Positions 47,556-56,819 of a stretch of 64,000 nucleotides of DNA are shown piece after piece. The notes under the pieces were generated by a model, which made no database searches, was not told the DNA's origin, and was given only the letters and a program-made list of their open reading frames with translations. The number at the start of each line of letters is the position of its first letter. The stretch's first letter is position 1. The DNA lies in assembly GCA_017302435.1 (NCBI GenBank), contig JAFLDL010000022.1, positions 16,671 through 80,670 on the forward strand. The letters are read 5' to 3'. The translations under genes and the position numbers were made by a program. Origin of the DNA: Candidatus Accumulibacter necessarius (GTDB lineage Bacteria > Pseudomonadota > Gammaproteobacteria > Burkholderiales > Rhodocyclaceae).

Positions 47556-48971
47556 CTAGAACTTGTGGGCGCCATGGCTGCCCATGCTCATGATGTATTG
47601 CAGGGTCACCTGGTTGTCGGTCACCCCCTGCATCGACCGGTCCTGCGCATACTGCAGGCGCATGCGTGCGAACTCGCTCCAGCTGTAGTCGGCCATCACC
47701 GTAGCGCGCTGCGGGCGATAATCGGCGACCAGCAGGTTGTTCGCGTTGACGCCGAAATCGCGCCTGCCGGAATCGAGCCGGTCATAACGCAGACCGGCAC
47801 GCCAGTTGGGCGTGAACTGATAGACGCCCTGCAGATACCATCCGGACTGGCGCGTGTCATAGTTGCTGAGGACCGTGGCGCCGCTCATCGCCGGATCGCA
47901 GGCGTTGCCGACGCCCTCTTCATCCAGGCAGTCGAGCTCGCCCTTCTCCGTTCGCCGGAAGTACTCGCCCTGCAGCTTGAAGTTGCGATCGCTCGGGTTG
48001 CCGTCAGGCGCCCACTTCCAGACGAAGTCGGCAATCCAGGTCTTCGTCGTGCCATCGAACAGGCCCTGTGCCGCGAGGCCGTTGACGTCCTCGAATTCCG
48101 CTTCGCGGTCCTTCGCCGAGGTCTGCAGATACGACAGGCCGGCGAGCCAGCTGTTGGCCACCCCGACATCGCCGCCGAACTTGACGTAGGCCGCGCCGGC
48201 GTTGGCGCCGTTCGCGTTTTCGTCCGTTCCGGGGTAAGTGGAGCCGCGGCCAGCCTCAAGACCGATCTCGACGAAGAGCTTGCTTGGTGCCACCCATTTC
48301 AGCTGAGCGCCATCCTGGGTGTAGCTGGCATGGCTGCCAAACAGCACCTGATACATCAGGGGTGCATCGGCGAAATCCCAGGCGTGCGGATGTTTGTCGT
48401 TGAGGTAGCCGATCCCCGAACGGAAACGACCGCCCTTGAGGCCCAGGCCGTGACCGATTGCCAGCGACTGGAACCAGGCCTCTTCGACCTCGACTTCGTT
48501 GTCCTGAATACCCAGCGTCAGATTGCCGCGCCAGTAGGGGTCGATGCCGGCGGTGAACACCAGTTCGCTATGATCGATCGAGAATCCTCTCTGCTCGGCG
48601 CTGTGGTCATCGCCATGGCTGTGCCCGTTGGCCGGCCAGAAGCCGGTGATTCCACGTTCCGGGATGTCCTTCATGTTCTTGTACTGGCCCTGCAGGATCA
48701 CCGATATCTCGGGGTTGAAAGCACTCATCGCGGCGGCTGGCGCAGCCGGTGGCGGTGCTGTTGCCACCTGCACGGCGGTGGCTTCGGCCTTTGCTGCGGT
48801 CTTTTCGGCGTCGGCAAGGCGGCTTTCGAGCGCTGCGATGCGTTGTTCGTAGCTTTCCTTCATTTGTTTGACCTGGGCACGGATCTCGGCCAGAGCGGCG
48901 TCGTTGGCAGCATCCGCCGACGGGGCAAAGCAGAGCACCGCAGCCAGGGCGGCGGTAAGTGTGGTACGCAT
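47556..48971 (-). CDS. Outer-membrane beta-barrel, zinc-uptake associated
   Basis: A 471-residue protein: signal peptide (LTAALAAVLCFAPSADA), a coiled coil at about 25-62 (AEIRAQVKQMKESYEQRIAA), an Ala/Pro linker, then a porin-like barrel ending in Phe (GSHGAHKF). A His/Asp-rich loop NGHSHGDDHSAEQ at about residue 115 could bind metal. Its place at the head of the transporter cluster suggests it passes zinc across the outer membrane. ATG 48971 is chosen for the signal peptide; the frame is open 21 bases further. Confidence 0.78.
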   Translation of the reverse strand: MRTTLTAALAAVLCFAPSADAANDAALAEIRAQVKQMKESYEQRIAALESRLADAEKTAAKAEATAVQVATAPPPAAPAAAMSAFNPEISVILQGQYKNMKDIPERGITGFWPANGHSHGDDHSAEQRGFSIDHSELVFTAGIDPYWRGNLTLGIQDNEVEVEEAWFQSLAIGHGLGLKGGRFRSGIGYLNDKHPHAWDFADAPLMYQVLFGSHASYTQDGAQLKWVAPSKLFVEIGLEAGRGSTYPGTDENANGANAGAAYVKFGGDVGVANSWLAGLSYLQTSAKDREAEFEDVNGLAAQGLFDGTTKTWIADFVWKWAPDGNPSDRNFKLQGEYFRRTEKGELDCLDEEGVGNACDPAMSGATVLSNYDTRQSGWYLQGVYQFTPNWRAGLRYDRLDSGRRDFGVNANNLLVADYRPQRATVMADYSWSEFARMRLQYAQDRSMQGVTDNQVTLQYIMSMGSHGAHKF

Positions 48972-49041
48972 GACGATTCCTCCAGTGAGCACTGCACTTC
49001 ACCCGGCGGGGGCTGGGCGATGGACTGTTCGGGGCAGGCGG

Positions 49042-49323
49042 TCAGGCGGCGGGAGGAGCGCGGGCGCATTCGCGCGGGTTCTGCGGCGAACAACGGCCAT
49101 GGCTTGTCCCGGCCGGCGACGCGAGAGGGGAAAACGGCTCGGGCAACGCCCTGGCAAGCGCGGGCAGGGGTGCATCCAGCGCGTGCACGGCGAGGCAGAG
49201 GGTGCACACCGGTTCGCCCCCTTCATCGGCGGCAGGCTGCAGGTGTTCGAGTGAATGGAGAAGCGCAGCCGACTGGGCAAACAGCAGCAGGACTGCCAGG
49301 AAGGCTGCGCGGGCGAACGGCAT
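49042..49323 (-). CDS. Small exported protein, DUF2946-like
   Basis: A 93-residue protein with a signal peptide or membrane anchor (MPFARAAFLAVLLLFAQSAA), a HSLEHL motif and a CTLC pair followed by LAVHALD. The H-x3-H plus CxxC pattern resembles DUF2946 proteins found near copper or zinc transport genes. It is the first gene of the metal-transport cluster on the minus strand. Function is unproven. Confidence 0.6.
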   Translation of the reverse strand: MPFARAAFLAVLLLFAQSAALLHSLEHLQPAADEGGEPVCTLCLAVHALDAPLPALARALPEPFSPLASPAGTSHGRCSPQNPRECARAPPAA

Positions 49324-49449
49324 TCGCGCGTCCTTACCGCGCCGGCAGGACGGGTGCGTCAGTGCAGCCAACCTGCAGGGAGATGATGTCCGGATTGGCA
49401 GGCTGGTCGATAGTGGCGGCGGTCTTCATGGCGGCCAATTTAAGCACAG

Positions 49450-49488
49450 GGGACTTCTACTTGCAACACAGTTGCAAGTAGAAGTCCC
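49450..49488. repeat. Perfect 18-bp inverted repeat with 3-nt loop
   Basis: GGGACTTCTACTTGCAAC, loop ACA, then GTTGCAAGTAGAAGTCCC. It lies between divergent genes, 127 bp upstream of the metal cluster and 162 bp upstream of the TPR gene. No T tract follows on either strand, and neither neighbouring gene ends here, so it is not a normal terminator. Confidence 0.85.
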
Positions 49489-49649
49489 TCAAGGAAGAAT
49501 GCCCGCTTGACTTCGGTTTTCAAGGCCAGCGATACTCGTGCAGCGGCGCGGTGGTTTTTACCGGCGGTGTCCGGTGAGTGCCAGCCAGCCGGGCTGACCC
49601 AGTCAATGCGCCTTCCCAAGCAAGGCGTCTGTCGTCGAGGAGAAGATTG

Positions 49650-50984
49650 ATGCAACCCTTGTGTTTCGTATTGATGCCTTTCGGCAGGAAGACCATTGCC
49701 TCGGGGGCCACCATCGACTTCGACGCGGTCTATCAGGAGCTGATTGCTCCGGCCATTGCAGCGGCGGGCATGGAGGCGCTGCGCGCCGACGAGGAGGTCA
49801 CCGGTGGTGTGATCCACAAGCCGATGTTCGAGCGGCTGATCCTGTGCGATTTCGCGGTCGCCGATCTGACCGGTGCCAATGCCAACGTCTTCTACGAACT
49901 CGGCCTGCGGCATGGTGTTCGCCCGGCAACCACGGTGCTGCTCTGCGCCGGCCCGATGCCCTTCGATGTCGCGCTCCTGCGCGCGCTGCCGTATCAGCTT
50001 GGCGCGGATGGCCGGCCGACCGCCGTGCCGATCGCCGTCGAGGGCCTGCGCAAGCTGCTCGATGCGGCCCGGCGAACGCAGGGGGAGGCGAACCTGGACA
50101 GCCCGGTCTTCCAGCTGGTCGATGGCTACACGCCGCCAGACATTGCCCGGCTGAAGACCGATGTCTTCCGTGATCGAGCCCATTATGCGATCGCGGCACG
50201 CAACCGCCTGGCGGCTGCCCGCCGCGTTGGTCGTGACGCGCTGGCCGAGGTGGCGAGCACCCTGGGCGACATCGGGGATCTCGAATCCGGGGTGCTCATC
50301 GACCTGTTTCTCTCCTATCGCGCACTCAGCGACTGGCAGGCAATGATTGATCTTGCCTTGCAGATGCCGGCGCCCCTGGCACGCAGCGTGATGGTCCGGG
50401 AGCAACTTGGCTTCGCCCTCAACCGTCTGAAACGTCGCGACGAGGCTGAGCAACTGCTGCGCGAGCTGATCAGGGAGCGCGGGCCGAGCAGCGAGACCAA
50501 TGGTCTGCTTGGCCGCGTTTACAAGGATCGCTGGGACGAAGCGCGCACTGCCAACGATCTGCTTGGCGCTGCCGGCTGGATTGGCAAGGCGATCGAGGCT
50601 TACCTGCAGGGTTTCGAGGCCGATTGGCGCGACGCCTATCCGGGGATCAATGCGGTGACGCTGATGGAACTGAAGAACCCGCCCGACCCGCGGCGGCTCG
50701 AACTGCTGCCGGTCGTCAGTTACGCGGTCAAGCGTCGCCTGGCCAGGGGTACGCCCGATTACTGGGACCACGCGACGCTGCTCGAGCTGGCTGTTCTGCA
50801 AAAGGACGAGTCGGCGGCCACCGAGGCCGCTGCCAACGCACTGGCAGCGGTTCGTGAGAACTGGGAGCCGGAAACGACGGCGCGCAATCTGGCTCTGATA
50901 CGCCAGGCACGCTCTTCTCGCGGCGATGCTGTCGCCTGGGCGTCCGTGATCGAGGAGGCTCTCGACAAGCGCGCTCGCGGCTGA
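49650..50984 (+). CDS. TPR protein with N-terminal nucleotide-hydrolase-like domain (DUF4071 type)
   Basis: A 444-residue protein. Residues 1-120 form a Rossmann-like domain, CFVLMPFG at the start and CDFAVADLTGANANVFYELG at 67-86, the pattern shared with nucleoside deoxyribosyltransferase and SLOG-like sensors. Residues about 180-440 are helical repeats (DWQAMIDLALQMP, EQLGFALNRLKRRDEAEQLL, ELAVLQKDESAATEAAANAL). Similar proteins are annotated as TRAFs-binding/DUF4071 and appear with signalling kinases. A GAGGAGA site precedes ATG 49650. Function is not established. Confidence 0.78.
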   Translation: MQPLCFVLMPFGRKTIASGATIDFDAVYQELIAPAIAAAGMEALRADEEVTGGVIHKPMFERLILCDFAVADLTGANANVFYELGLRHGVRPATTVLLCAGPMPFDVALLRALPYQLGADGRPTAVPIAVEGLRKLLDAARRTQGEANLDSPVFQLVDGYTPPDIARLKTDVFRDRAHYAIAARNRLAAARRVGRDALAEVASTLGDIGDLESGVLIDLFLSYRALSDWQAMIDLALQMPAPLARSVMVREQLGFALNRLKRRDEAEQLLRELIRERGPSSETNGLLGRVYKDRWDEARTANDLLGAAGWIGKAIEAYLQGFEADWRDAYPGINAVTLMELKNPPDPRRLELLPVVSYAVKRRLARGTPDYWDHATLLELAVLQKDESAATEAAANALAAVRENWEPETTARNLALIRQARSSRGDAVAWASVIEEALDKRARG

Positions 50985-51046
50985 CGCGGGCTACGACGGT
51001 GACGCCGGCGGTTGCCGGTCAGCTTGTGCCCGTGCGGCCCGGGATT

Positions 51047-52072
51047 TCAGATCAGTTGCCGGCTGGCAAGCTCATCCTTCAGCCAGGCATAGCAGATCGG
51101 TGCGGCGACCAGTCCGGCAAGACCGAAGGTGCTCTCCATGAACAGCATTGCGGTCAGCAGCTCCCAGGCCTTGGCTCTGATCTGGGCGCCAACGATGCGT
51201 GCGTTGAGGAAGTACTCGAGCTTGTGAATCAAGATCAGGAAAGTCAGCGAGGAGATGGCCACCATTGGCGAGTGTGCCAGGCTGACGACGAAGATCACCG
51301 TGTTGGAAATCAGGTTGCCAACTACCGGCAGCAGGCCGGCGATGAAAGTGACGACGATCATCGTCTTGGTCAGCGGTAGGTGAATGCCAAACAGCGGCAG
51401 GAGGATGGCCAGATAGAGCGCACTGAACAGGGTGTTCAGTGCCGAAATCCTTACCTGGGCGAACACGATCCGGCGGAAGGCATCGCCAAGGCGCGAGATC
51501 CTGTCGGCCAGAGCGAGCGCCAGCGGCCCGGTGCTTTCGTCGGGGTTGGCCTCGCGCAGCGAGACCATGCCACCGATGACCATGCCGATGAGCACGTGCG
51601 CGAGTATGTGGCCGGTTTCCTTGCCGATCATCTGCAGTTCGGCCGAGTGTTCTCGCAGCCATTGGCTGGCAGATTCACGCATCGCTTTGCCGTCTCGCGG
51701 CAGCAGGTCGGCCAGCCATGCGGGCAGCGTCGAGCGCGAGGTTTCGATGATTTCAGCCATCTTCGCCAGCAGCGCAGCGAAACTGCCTCCCTCGCTATTC
51801 ATGAAGGCAATGAGCCCGAGCACTGCCCCGCTTACCGCGCCGAGTACCAGTAGTACCACCAGGCCCACAGCCAGCCCCCGGGCGCGCGCACTCGACAGGT
51901 GTCGGGCGAAGAACGGCGCCAGCACGTGCACCAGTTCGTACACCAGCAGACCGGCAATCAATGCCGGCAACAGGTGGACCTTGAGGATCATCAGCATTCC
52001 CAGCAGGGCCAGGCAGCAGGAGACGTACTCATATGCGGTGGCTCTGCTGAGACGGTTGTCTGGCGCAATCAT
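51047..52072 (-). CDS. AI-2E family transporter
   Basis: A 341-residue membrane protein of the PerM/YdiK family: paired N-terminal segments (LALLGMLMILKVHLLPALIA), a long amphipathic middle section at about residues 110-190, and four or more C-terminal segments with the conserved FIAGLLPVVGNLISNT. Members export small molecules or act as Na+/H+ antiporters; the AI-2 role is shown only for TqsA. It overlaps the preceding flavoprotein stop by 4 bp and so ends a murI-flavoprotein-transporter operon. Confidence 0.9.
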   Translation of the reverse strand: MIAPDNRLSRATAYEYVSCCLALLGMLMILKVHLLPALIAGLLVYELVHVLAPFFARHLSSARARGLAVGLVVLLVLGAVSGAVLGLIAFMNSEGGSFAALLAKMAEIIETSRSTLPAWLADLLPRDGKAMRESASQWLREHSAELQMIGKETGHILAHVLIGMVIGGMVSLREANPDESTGPLALALADRISRLGDAFRRIVFAQVRISALNTLFSALYLAILLPLFGIHLPLTKTMIVVTFIAGLLPVVGNLISNTVIFVVSLAHSPMVAISSLTFLILIHKLEYFLNARIVGAQIRAKAWELLTAMLFMESTFGLAGLVAAPICYAWLKDELASRQLI

Positions 52073-53376
52073 GACTGCCTCTCGTGAGATGAATCGGTCG
52101 GGGTGTCAGCGCTTCTGTATTGATCGTTGAGCCACGCCAGTACGCCAAGGCCGGCCGCGCGGCCGCTGGCAAGACACGCGCTGAGGAGATAGCCGCCGGT
52201 CGGCGCTTCCCAGTCGAGCATTTCGCCGGCGCAGAACACGCCCGGGAGATGCCGCAGCATCAGTCGTTCGTCCAGCGCTTCGAAGCACACGCCGCCGGCG
52301 CTGCTGATCGCCTCGTCCAGCGGTCGCGGTGCGATCAGGCGAACGGGCAAGGACTTGATGGCCGCGCCAAGGGACTCGGGGTGGGCGAAGTCGCTTGCCG
52401 CGACGCATTCGTGCAGCAAGGCGACCTTGGCACCCTTGAGTTGCAGGCGGCTTTGCAGGTGGCTGCTCAGCGAGCGCGCCCCGCGTGGCCGTGCCAGCTC
52501 GCTGACGACACGGGCGAGGTCGTGCCCGGGTAGCAGGTCGAGGTGCAGGGTTGCCGATCCACGACTGGCGATCTCGTCGCGCAAGACGGCGGACAGGGCG
52601 TAAATCAGGCTACCTTCCAGCCCGCTTGCCGTCAGCACGAATTCACCCTGGCGACGATGCAGGGCCCCAGTCGAGTCAACGAAAGTGGCGACCACAGGCT
52701 TGATTGGCGCGCCGGCGAAGCGTTCGCTGAGGTACTGGCTCCAGCCGACGTCGAAGCCGCAATTGGCCGGACGCAGCGGCGTCACGGGTATGCCCGCCCG
52801 TTCGAGGAGCGCGCACCAGCGTCCGTCCGAACCGAGCTTCGGCCAACTGCCACCACCGAGCGCCAGGACGACCGCCGCTGCCTCGCGCTGCTGTTCGCCA
52901 TCGGGTGTCGCGTAATCAAGCCGCGTACTGCCGGTGCTGGAACGTGTCCAGCCGCACCAGCGGTGGCGCACGTGGAAGACGACGCCGGCGGCGCGCAGGC
53001 GCTGCAGCCAGGCGCGCAGGAGCGGCGTGGCTTTCATGTCGGTGGGGAAAACGCGTCCGGAGCTGCCGACGAAGGTTTCTACGCCAAGGCCTCGCGCCCA
53101 TTCGCGCAAGGCCGCTGGACCAAAGGCGTCGAGTAGCGGCGTCAGTTGATCCTGCCGGCTGCCATAGCGGGAGCGAAACTTGGCTGCCGGTTCCGAGTGC
53201 GTGAGGTTCAGACCACCCTTGCCGGCGATCAACAACTTGCGGCCGACCGAGGGCATTGCATCGTAAAGATCGACCGTCGCTCCGCCAGCGCTGAGCGTTT
53301 CAGCCGCCATCAGGCCTGCCGGCCCACCGCCGATGACGGCGACCCGGGCAGGTGGGGAACTGCCGCGATCCTTCAA
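52069..53376 (-). CDS. FAD-dependent oxidoreductase, HI0933/BaiN family (TIGR03862 type)
   Basis: A 435-residue flavoprotein: RVAVIGGGPAGLMAAETLSA at the start, SVGRKLLIAGKGGLNLTHSE, GRVFPTDMKATPLLRAWLQR and the C-terminal GVFCAGEMLDWEAPTGGYLL with QACLASGRAAG-like end. The biochemical role is unknown. The family is widespread and usually single copy. It overlaps murI by 4 bp upstream and the transporter by 4 bp downstream. Confidence 0.9.
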   Translation of the reverse strand: MKDRGSSPPARVAVIGGGPAGLMAAETLSAGGATVDLYDAMPSVGRKLLIAGKGGLNLTHSEPAAKFRSRYGSRQDQLTPLLDAFGPAALREWARGLGVETFVGSSGRVFPTDMKATPLLRAWLQRLRAAGVVFHVRHRWCGWTRSSTGSTRLDYATPDGEQQREAAAVVLALGGGSWPKLGSDGRWCALLERAGIPVTPLRPANCGFDVGWSQYLSERFAGAPIKPVVATFVDSTGALHRRQGEFVLTASGLEGSLIYALSAVLRDEIASRGSATLHLDLLPGHDLARVVSELARPRGARSLSSHLQSRLQLKGAKVALLHECVAASDFAHPESLGAAIKSLPVRLIAPRPLDEAISSAGGVCFEALDERLMLRHLPGVFCAGEMLDWEAPTGGYLLSACLASGRAAGLGVLAWLNDQYRSADTPTDSSHERQS

Positions 53377-54158
53377 GCGACGACCAGGCGCGCAGTGCTG
53401 CTGCTGCGCCTGCTCAGCCAGTTCAGGCCGAGGGCGGGCAGGGCGGCCTGCAGTCGTTCCGGCTGGGCGGTTGCCAAAAGTATCAGTCGGCCCTGCCCAT
53501 GGGCGTCAGTGCCGGCGAGGCGAACGCACTGGCGGGCGACGGCATCGGCGACGTCTACCAGCGTCGCCTTGTTGGCCACGATCGTTTCGAGTACTGGACA
53601 GAGGAAGGCGTAATGGGTGCAACCGAGCACAATCTGGTCCACCCCGGCAGCGAGCAGGGGGGCCAGATGTTGCCGGGCTTCTTCGACAAAGTCCGGTTCA
53701 TCGAGGCGTAGCGTCTCCACTCTGGTGGCCCAGCCGGGGCAGGCTTCGACGCTCACCTGTACCGATCCCGCGTGTCGCCGAATCAGCTCGGCCAGCCGCT
53801 CGCTGCGCGCCGTCGATTCCGTTGCCAGGACGGCGATGCGGCCACTGCGCGATAGCGCCGCGGCCGGCTTGACGCCGGGTTCGACGCCGACCACTGCCAG
53901 GCCGGGAAAGGTCTCGCGAAAGGCCGCCACGGCTGCCGCGGTGGCGGTGTTGCAGGCAACGACGATGACGCGGCAGCCTTGGTCAACCAGGTGCCTGCCG
54001 ATCCGCAGCACCCGGCTGCGGATGTAGGCGTCGTCCTTGTTACCATAGGGCAGATGCGCGGTGTCGGCAAGGTAAACCAGGTCGGCGCGGGGCAGCGCGC
54101 GGGCGATGGCTGCCAATACCGAGAGGCCGCCGAGGCCGCTGTCGAAAACGCCAATCAT
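53373..54158 (-). CDS. murI: Glutamate racemase
   Basis: Supplies D-glutamate for peptidoglycan. The 261-residue enzyme has IGVFDSGLGGLSVLAAIARA, DTAHLPYGNK, the first catalytic cysteine in VVACNTATAAAV and the second in VLGCTHYAFL, so both are present. It is the promoter-proximal gene of the operon. The region 54159-54277 upstream holds no gene. Confidence 0.95.
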   Translation of the reverse strand: MIGVFDSGLGGLSVLAAIARALPRADLVYLADTAHLPYGNKDDAYIRSRVLRIGRHLVDQGCRVIVVACNTATAAAVAAFRETFPGLAVVGVEPGVKPAAALSRSGRIAVLATESTARSERLAELIRRHAGSVQVSVEACPGWATRVETLRLDEPDFVEEARQHLAPLLAAGVDQIVLGCTHYAFLCPVLETIVANKATLVDVADAVARQCVRLAGTDAHGQGRLILLATAQPERLQAALPALGLNWLSRRSSSTARLVVA

Positions 54159-54277
54159 CGAGTCAGAGGAACGCTCCGCGATGGGCCATCAGCCAGAGCT
54201 GTCCGCCGGGCACGGGCGCGGGTTGTGGGGAGATGCCCTGCGGCGCGCTTCTCCGGTTGCCGGCGACGCCGGCGCCT

Positions 54278-54622
54278 CTAGCGGGCAGCAACGACGGCGA
54301 TTTCAATGAGGAAGTCGTGATGGGCCAGTTTGGCTTCGACGCAGACCCGCACCGGCGCTGTCCCGTATGGAATCCATCGGTCCCAGACCGCGTTGACGGC
54401 AATGGCGTCGTCGATATTGCGCAGGTAGATGGTGACCATCAGCAGGCGTGTCCTGTCGCTTCCCGCTCGTTCCAGCAGTTTATCGATGCCGGCCAGTACC
54501 TCGTGTGTCTGTGTGGCGACGTTGCTGTCAAGCGTCTGCGGCGTCTCGACGAGGTAGATGGTGTTGCCATAGGCGCAGATGTCCGAGTAGCGCTGCGTCG
54601 TGCCGTGCCGCTCTATCGCCAT
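54278..54622 (-). CDS. RidA/YjgF family protein
   Basis: A 114-residue RidA-like protein: AIERHGTTQRYSDICAYGN, VATQTHEVLAGIDKLLERAG, MVTIYLRNIDD and GTAPVRVCVEAKLAHHDFLI. The arginine in APVRVCVEA is the one used by RidA to hydrolyse reactive enamine/imine intermediates; the group with the YSD start belongs to the less studied subfamilies. ATG 54622 is the family start. It lies 67 bp downstream of the fumarase gene. Confidence 0.88.
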   Translation of the reverse strand: MAIERHGTTQRYSDICAYGNTIYLVETPQTLDSNVATQTHEVLAGIDKLLERAGSDRTRLLMVTIYLRNIDDAIAVNAVWDRWIPYGTAPVRVCVEAKLAHHDFLIEIAVVAAR

Positions 54623-54689
54623 GGGTGCCTTCTCCAGCAAAGGCGAGGCTGGCCGAAAACCAAATCCCCGCCTGGCCACTCGCGGAAAC

Positions 54690-56210
54690 TCAGGCCACCG
54701 CGACCGGGATCTTGCCGATCCTGGCCTGCCATTCCTTCGGGCCGGTGTCATGCACCGATGTGCCGCTGGAATCCACCGCCACGGTCACGGGCATGTTCTT
54801 GACATCGAATTCGTAAATTGCCTCCATGCCGAGATCGGCGAATCCAACCACCCTTGCTGTCTGGATGGCTTTCGCGACGAGATAGGCGGCGCCACCGACG
54901 GCCATCAGGTACGCCGACTTGTGTTTTCTGATGGCCTCGATCGCGGTCGGTCCCCGCTCGGCCTTGCCCACCATCGAGATGAGGCCGGTTTCGGCCAGCA
55001 TCATCTCGGTGAACTTGTCCATTCGCGTTGCAGTCGTTGGGCCAGCCGGGCCAACGGCTTCGTCACGAACGGGGTCAACCGGTCCGACGTAATAGATCAC
55101 CCGGTTGGTGAAGTCGACGGGCAGTTTCTCACCTTTGGCCAGCATATCCTGGATCCGTTTGTGCGCCGCATCGCGCCCGGTCAGCATCTTGCCGTTGAGA
55201 AGAAGCGTTTGGCCAGGTTTCCATGCGGCGACTTCAGCGGGTGTCAGCGTGTCGAGGTTGACTTGCGTCGAGGTCTCGGTATTTGGCATCCAGTTGACCT
55301 TGGGCCATTCATTCAGGTCCGGTGGCGTCAGGACAGCCGGTCCGGAGCCGTCGAGGTGGAAATGTGCGTGGCGGGTTGCCGCACAATTGGGGATCATGGC
55401 CACCGGCAGACTGGCGGCATGCGTCGGGTAGTCGAGAATCTTGACGTCGAGGACGGTGGTCAGGCCGCCCAGGCCCTGCGCGCCGATACCGAGCGCGTTG
55501 ACCTTTTCGTAGAGCTCGAGGCGCAATTCCTCGACTCGATTGCCCGGGCCGCGAGCGATCAATTCATGGATGTCGACCGGCGCCATCAGCGATTCCTTGG
55601 CCAGCAGCATGGCTTTCTCCGGCGTGCCGCCAATGCCGATGCCAAGGATTCCCGGCGGACACCAGCCAGCGCCCATGGTCGGCACCGTCTTGAGAACCCA
55701 GTCGACGATCGAGTCGGACGGGTTGAGGGCGTAGAACTTGGACTTGTTTTCCGAACCGCCGCCCTTGGCGGCGCAGATGACTTCCAGGTGGTGGCCGGGA
55801 ACGATCTCGTAATGGACGACGGCGGGGGTGTTGTCGCGCGAGTTTTTGCGCGCGCCGGCGGGGTCGAGCAGCACCGAGGCGCGCAGCTTGTTGTCCGGAT
55901 TGTTGTAGGCGCGGCGGACGCCCTCGTCGCACATTTGCTGCACTGAAAGGCTGGCGTCCCATTGGACCTCCATGCCGACCTTGAGGAAGATGACTGCAAT
56001 GCCTGTGTCCTGGCAGATCGGGCGGTGCCCTTCGGCACACATGCGGCTGTTGGTGAGAATCTGGGCGATGGCATCCTTGGCTGCCGGACTCTGTTCGCGT
56101 TCGTAGGCGGCGCCGAGCGCCTTGATGTAGTCGAGTGGGTGATAGTAGCTGATGTATTGGAACGCGTCGGCAACGCTCTGGATGAAGTCTTCCTGCTTGA
56201 TAGTGGTCAT
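54690..56210 (-). CDS. Class I fumarate hydratase (4Fe-4S)
   Basis: Converts fumarate to malate in the TCA cycle. The 506-residue protein has CQDTGIAVIFLKVG (first cluster Cys), AKGGGSENKSKF, CPPGILGIGIGGTPEKAMLL (with the second Cys in GAGWCPPG), IPNCAATRHAHFHLDG (third) and the C-terminal domain GPTTATRMDKFTEMML. It is full length. It follows the UPF0114 gene by 51 bp and precedes the RidA gene on the same strand. Confidence 0.95.
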   Translation of the reverse strand: MTTIKQEDFIQSVADAFQYISYYHPLDYIKALGAAYEREQSPAAKDAIAQILTNSRMCAEGHRPICQDTGIAVIFLKVGMEVQWDASLSVQQMCDEGVRRAYNNPDNKLRASVLLDPAGARKNSRDNTPAVVHYEIVPGHHLEVICAAKGGGSENKSKFYALNPSDSIVDWVLKTVPTMGAGWCPPGILGIGIGGTPEKAMLLAKESLMAPVDIHELIARGPGNRVEELRLELYEKVNALGIGAQGLGGLTTVLDVKILDYPTHAASLPVAMIPNCAATRHAHFHLDGSGPAVLTPPDLNEWPKVNWMPNTETSTQVNLDTLTPAEVAAWKPGQTLLLNGKMLTGRDAAHKRIQDMLAKGEKLPVDFTNRVIYYVGPVDPVRDEAVGPAGPTTATRMDKFTEMMLAETGLISMVGKAERGPTAIEAIRKHKSAYLMAVGGAAYLVAKAIQTARVVGFADLGMEAIYEFDVKNMPVTVAVDSSGTSVHDTGPKEWQARIGKIPVAVA

Positions 56211-56261
56211 TTCAGGCTCTCTCGGGTGGGTGGCGGGGGCGTCCCCCCGCTGGGAATCAGT

Positions 56262-56819
56262 TCAGTGCTTGCCGGCAGGCGTCGACCGGCTCAGCGCCAG
56301 GGTCTGGGTCATCACCCGGTCGACCCAGACCATGGACAGTGCCGAGAGGAGGAAGACGGCATGGATGATGACCTGCCACATGATCGTATGCTGGTTCATG
56401 TTTTGAGCATTGATGAAGGTCTTCAGGAGATGAATCGAAGAAATGCCGATGATTGCGGTCGACAGCTTGATCTTGAGCACGCCGGCGTTGACATGCGAGA
56501 GCCACTCGGGCTGGTCGGGATGGCCGTCAAGGTCGAGGCGGGAAACAAAGGTCTCGTAGCCGCCGATGATGACCATGATCAGCAGGTTGGCGATCATCAC
56601 CACGTCGATCAGGCCGAGAACGACGAGCATGACTTCGGTCTCGTTGATGCGGGTGGCGCTGAAAAAGAGGTTGTGGACCAGATGCGACAACTCGAGCATG
56701 AACAGATAGACATAGGCCCCCTGGGCAATGATCAGGCCAAGGTAGAGCGGTGCCTGCAGCCAGCGGCTCCAGAAAATGAACATCTCGAGTTTGTCTACGG
56801 TGGGTTTCAGTGAGGGCAT
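56262..56819 (-). CDS. UPF0114 (YqhA/TIGR00645) inner-membrane protein
   Basis: A 185-residue protein with four hydrophobic segments: LYLGLIIAQGAYVYLFMLEL, VMLVVLGLIDVVMIANLLIM, LSTAIIGISSIHLLKTFI and MWQVIIHAVFLLSALSMVWV. The segment GGYETFVSRLDLDGHPDQPE between them is the conserved signature. Function unknown. It is first in a minus-strand group with fumarase and RidA, divergent from acsA. Confidence 0.92.
   Translation of the reverse strand: MPSLKPTVDKLEMFIFWSRWLQAPLYLGLIIAQGAYVYLFMLELSHLVHNLFFSATRINETEVMLVVLGLIDVVMIANLLIMVIIGGYETFVSRLDLDGHPDQPEWLSHVNAGVLKIKLSTAIIGISSIHLLKTFINAQNMNQHTIMWQVIIHAVFLLSALSMVWVDRVMTQTLALSRSTPAGKH

Noticed and set aside
49450-49488. Rho-independent terminator
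   Set aside because: There is no U tract on either strand, and both neighbouring genes are transcribed away from it.
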